64,000 nucleotides of DNA from Phormidium tenue FACHB-1052 (GTDB lineage Bacteria > Cyanobacteriota > Cyanobacteriia > Phormidesmidales > Phormidesmidaceae). A program made the position numbers and the translations under genes. Within the stretch, counting starts at the first letter, position 1, and each line of letters starts with the position of its first letter. Location: contig NZ_JACJQN010000002.1 in assembly GCF_014696675.1 (NCBI RefSeq), forward strand, positions 1 through 64,000, in the 5' to 3' direction. Of the stretch, positions 61,659-64,000 are shown in pieces. The notes beneath the pieces are model-generated. The model saw only the letters and a program-made list of their open reading frames with translations, was not told the DNA's origin and searched no databases.

Positions 61659-64000
61659 CTACAACACCAACTGGGCGACGGCCCGAGCGATCGCGTCGGG
61701 TTCGATGGGCTTAGATAGGTGCTGTTGAAAGCCGCTGTCTAAGGCTTTTTGGGCGTCTTCTTCGCGCACGTAGGCGGTGAGGGCGATCGCCGGTACCTGC
61801 CCCCCCTGCTCGGGTGGCAGGGCGCGAATTTGCCGCAGCAGCTCATAGCCATCCATGCCGGGCATGCCGATGTCGCTGACCAACACATGGGGTTGAAAGC
61901 TGGCCAGATTGATAAGCACCTCAGGAGCCGATTCAAGACCGATCACCTCGGCTCCGTATTCGCCCAGCAACAACGTCAGCAAGGCCAGCCCGTCAGGATT
62001 GTCATCCACGGCGATGACCCGCACGCCGGTCAGGTCGATCTGCCCCGACAAAACGGGCATTGCCCGGTGGCTGGGGCGGTGGCTAAGCAGCGGCAAACTC
62101 ACGGTAAACGTCGCCCCTTTGCCCTCGCCGGGGCTGTCGGCGCTGATGGTGCCGCCGTGGGCTTCTGCTAGGTAGCGCACGATCGCCAACCCCAGACCCA
62201 ACCCCCCAAACTGCCGGGTAATCGACGTATCGGCCTGACGAAAGGATTCAAAAATATGGGGCAGAAACTCTGGCCGAATGCCTTGGCCGGTGTCGGTGAC
62301 CTTAAGCTGGGCCCAGTGGTCTACCTGGGCGAGCTGAATCGTGATCTGGCCCTGTTCGGGGGTAAATTTGATGGCGTTGGTGAGCAGGTTCCAAACAATC
62401 TGCTGAATGCGAGCCCCGTCGCCTTGAATCTGCCCAACGTCGGGCAGATCGGTCTCGATGCGAATGGCTTTGGCATCGGCTGCGGCCTGCACGGTTTCGA
62501 TCGCCGCCTCAATCACAAATACCGGATCGACCGAGGCGGGTTCGATCTTGAGCTTGCCGCGCAAAATCTTAGCGATGTCTAAGAGGTCGTCAATGAGCTG
62601 AGTCTGCAACTTGGCGTTGCGCTCAATGGTTTCGAGGGCGCGGGCGGTTTTTTCCGCGTCGAGTTTTTTGGTTTGCAGCAGCTTGGCCCAACCCAAAATT
62701 GGGTTGAGGGGCGACCTCAGCTCGTGGGACAAAATCGCCAAAAACTCGTCTTTGATGCGGTTAGCCCGCTCAGCGGCTTCGCGGGCGGCCTGCTCTTGGC
62801 GCAGCAGCTGTTCGCGGGCGACTTCGGCCTGTTTTTTCTGAGTAATGTCGAGGATGGTGCCGGTAAAGCGCAGGGGGTTGCCATCGCGATCAAAGTAGGT
62901 CTGCCCCTTGGCCCGCACCCACCGTTCTACCCGATCTTGCAGGCCAATCACCCGATATTCCACATCGTAGCTGCCGCCACTTTCCTGGGTGAGCGACTCG
63001 GCGATCACCTGTTTTAGGCGATCGCGATCGTCGGGGTGCAGCCCTTCGTAAAACCGTTCGGGGCTGCTGTCGGCCTCGGGGGGTAGGCCAAAAATGGCTT
63101 TACAGCCTGCGTCCCAAATTAGCTGGTTGGTGATTAGGTTCCAGTCCCAAATGCCCATATTGGCCGACTCGATTGCCATGCGCAGGCAGTCTTCGCTTTC
63201 TTGCAGAGCCATTGCGGCCTGCTGGCGCTCGGTGGCGATTTGAATTCTTTCACTGATGTCAACGGCGGCGCAGGTGATGCCGACAATGGCGTTTTGGTCG
63301 TCGTAAATGGGGTCGACAGTCAGGTCGTAATAGGTAGTTTGCCCATTGGCCGTCACCTTGACCTCCTCGCGCAGGCCGACGCCGGTGGCGATCACCTGAC
63401 GCTTGAGGTAAGTGAGCCGGGCCGCTGTCTCGGGCGAGGCCAAATCTTCGTCGCGCTTGCCAAGCACCTGGTCTTTATTCAGATCGTGGGTGGGGTTGTA
63501 AATCCAGGTGTAGCGCAGGTCAAGATCCTGATTAAAGAGGCTAATTGGCGCACTCTTGAGAGCAACATTGAGCCGTTCGGTGGTCTGTTGCAGAGTCAGC
63601 TCGGCCTGTTTGCGTTCGTCTTCAGCGCGCTTGCGTTCGGTTATGTCAATGTCGATACCTGTCATAGTGAGCGGGATGCCCATAGCGCTATAGAAAACCC
63701 GTCCCAGGCTCAAGATCCAGCACAGTGTGCCATCGGGTCTGATCACCCGTAATTCGATATTGTACTCGGCCTGGTTGTAGACCGCGTCGTGCAGCGCCCG
63801 CTCGACCCGAGGCAAGTCGTCGGGATAAACCATGGCCATGATGGCTTCGTAGCAGTGATCGCCATGATTGGGATCGAGGCCAAATAGGCGCTTGACATTG
63901 TCAGAAAACCGTACCACATTGAGCTGAATATCCCAGTCCCAGCTACCCATGCGGGCTGCGGCCATTGCCAGATTCAGGTGCTCCTGGTGGCGTTGCAGGG
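61659..64000 (-). CDS. multi-PAS hybrid histidine kinase (partial, 5' end outside window)
   Basis: At least 779 residues are visible and the frame stays open to the window edge, so the N-terminus is missing. Three PAS domains are followed by a HisKA domain with the phospho-acceptor His in LAILSHELRSPLNPILGWAK, an HATPase domain (NLLTNAIKFTP, GIRPEFLPHIF, GGLGLGLAIVR) and a C-terminal receiver (VIAVDDNPDG, phospho-Asp in VSDIGMPGMDGYE, conserved Lys in SKPIEP). PAS domains end in DITERKR or DISER linkers typical of PAS/PAC. The ligand and target are unknown. Confidence 0.92.
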   Translation of the reverse strand, partial: LQRHQEHLNLAMAAARMGSWDWDIQLNVVRFSDNVKRLFGLDPNHGDHCYEAIMAMVYPDDLPRVERALHDAVYNQAEYNIELRVIRPDGTLCWILSLGRVFYSAMGIPLTMTGIDIDITERKRAEDERKQAELTLQQTTERLNVALKSAPISLFNQDLDLRYTWIYNPTHDLNKDQVLGKRDEDLASPETAARLTYLKRQVIATGVGLREEVKVTANGQTTYYDLTVDPIYDDQNAIVGITCAAVDISERIQIATERQQAAMALQESEDCLRMAIESANMGIWDWNLITNQLIWDAGCKAIFGLPPEADSSPERFYEGLHPDDRDRLKQVIAESLTQESGGSYDVEYRVIGLQDRVERWVRAKGQTYFDRDGNPLRFTGTILDITQKKQAEVAREQLLRQEQAAREAAERANRIKDEFLAILSHELRSPLNPILGWAKLLQTKKLDAEKTARALETIERNAKLQTQLIDDLLDIAKILRGKLKIEPASVDPVFVIEAAIETVQAAADAKAIRIETDLPDVGQIQGDGARIQQIVWNLLTNAIKFTPEQGQITIQLAQVDHWAQLKVTDTGQGIRPEFLPHIFESFRQADTSITRQFGGLGLGLAIVRYLAEAHGGTISADSPGEGKGATFTVSLPLLSHRPSHRAMPVLSGQIDLTGVRVIAVDDNPDGLALLTLLLGEYGAEVIGLESAPEVLINLASFQPHVLVSDIGMPGMDGYELLRQIRALPPEQGGQVPAIALTAYVREEDAQKALDSGFQQHLSKPIEPDAIARAVAQLVL

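Overview
The window is chromosomal DNA of a cyanobacterium. Direct evidence is a Form IB RuBisCO operon in the order rbcL-rbcX-rbcS, photosystem II genes (psbO, psbB, psbT, psbM), two phycobiliprotein-lyase-family genes, Ycf34, CGLD27, and frequent HIP1 octamers (GCGATCGC). The moderately high GC and the protein types suggest a filamentous Leptolyngbya/Nodosilinea-like organism; that placement is inference. I saw no insertion sequence, prophage, CRISPR array or rRNA. One tRNA gene, the initiator tRNA-Met, is present.

Layout. 0-6.7 kb: exported SGNH hydrolase, GXWXG/DUF4334 protein, ABM-domain membrane protein, family-10-like glycosylhydrolase, psbO and a small exported protein. 6.7-9.5 kb: a Uma2 remnant and the minus-strand rbcLXS operon with a strong terminator. 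9.5-13.3 kb: an exported seven-bladed propeller, a cyclase-family hydrolase and two head-to-head CpeS-like lyases. 13.4-17.6 kb: purL-purF. 17.6-22.4 kb: a NYN/LOTUS RNase-like protein, NDH-2, an Sfp-type phosphopantetheinyl transferase and the proteasome-like peptidase Anbu. 22.4-27.2 kb: psbM, a 2Fe-2S ferredoxin, psbB-psbT, nrdR and rpsA. 27.2-38 kb: glgX with an alkyltransferase-like gene, aquaporin, NUDIX, hslO, a DUF1537 kinase, tRNA-fMet, and an asparaginase-CGLD27-rsfS cluster. 38-43.6 kb: a membrane coiled-coil protein with acidic tandem repeats, queF, a secreted acidic repeat protein, cca and ycf34. 43.6-50.3 kb: a Ser/Thr kinase with WD40 repeats and a 1234-residue PstS-like/WD40/TPR/DUF4912 fusion. 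50.4-54.4 kb: a Tat-exported ferritin-like protein divergent from an ECF sigma/RskA-type anti-sigma pair, then a carotenoid oxygenase. 54.4-64 kb: a DUF4160/DUF2442 pair, a two-domain histidine phosphatase coupled to a degenerate dihydroorotase, an LLM flavoprotein beside a GH13 trehalose-synthase-like enzyme, and a hybrid histidine kinase cut by the window end.

The most system-like signal is the sigma/anti-sigma locus at 50.4-54.4 kb. The 197-bp divergent intergenic region carries three CCATCC elements. Two lie in nested inverted repeats with CGTATT placed 16-17 nt downstream, facing the ferritin-like gene and the sigma gene respectively. CCATCC is the -35 element known for mycobacterial SigK, whose anti-sigma is RskA, and the anti-sigma here has an RskA-like C-terminus. 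I infer an autoregulated, membrane-sensed stress regulon. Other notable items are the 1234-residue trans-membrane fusion, a dihydroorotase homologue that has lost most of its metal site, a histidine phosphatase whose catalytic N-terminus is recovered only with a CTG start, and acidic repeats showing recent duplication in one gene and strong purifying selection in another.
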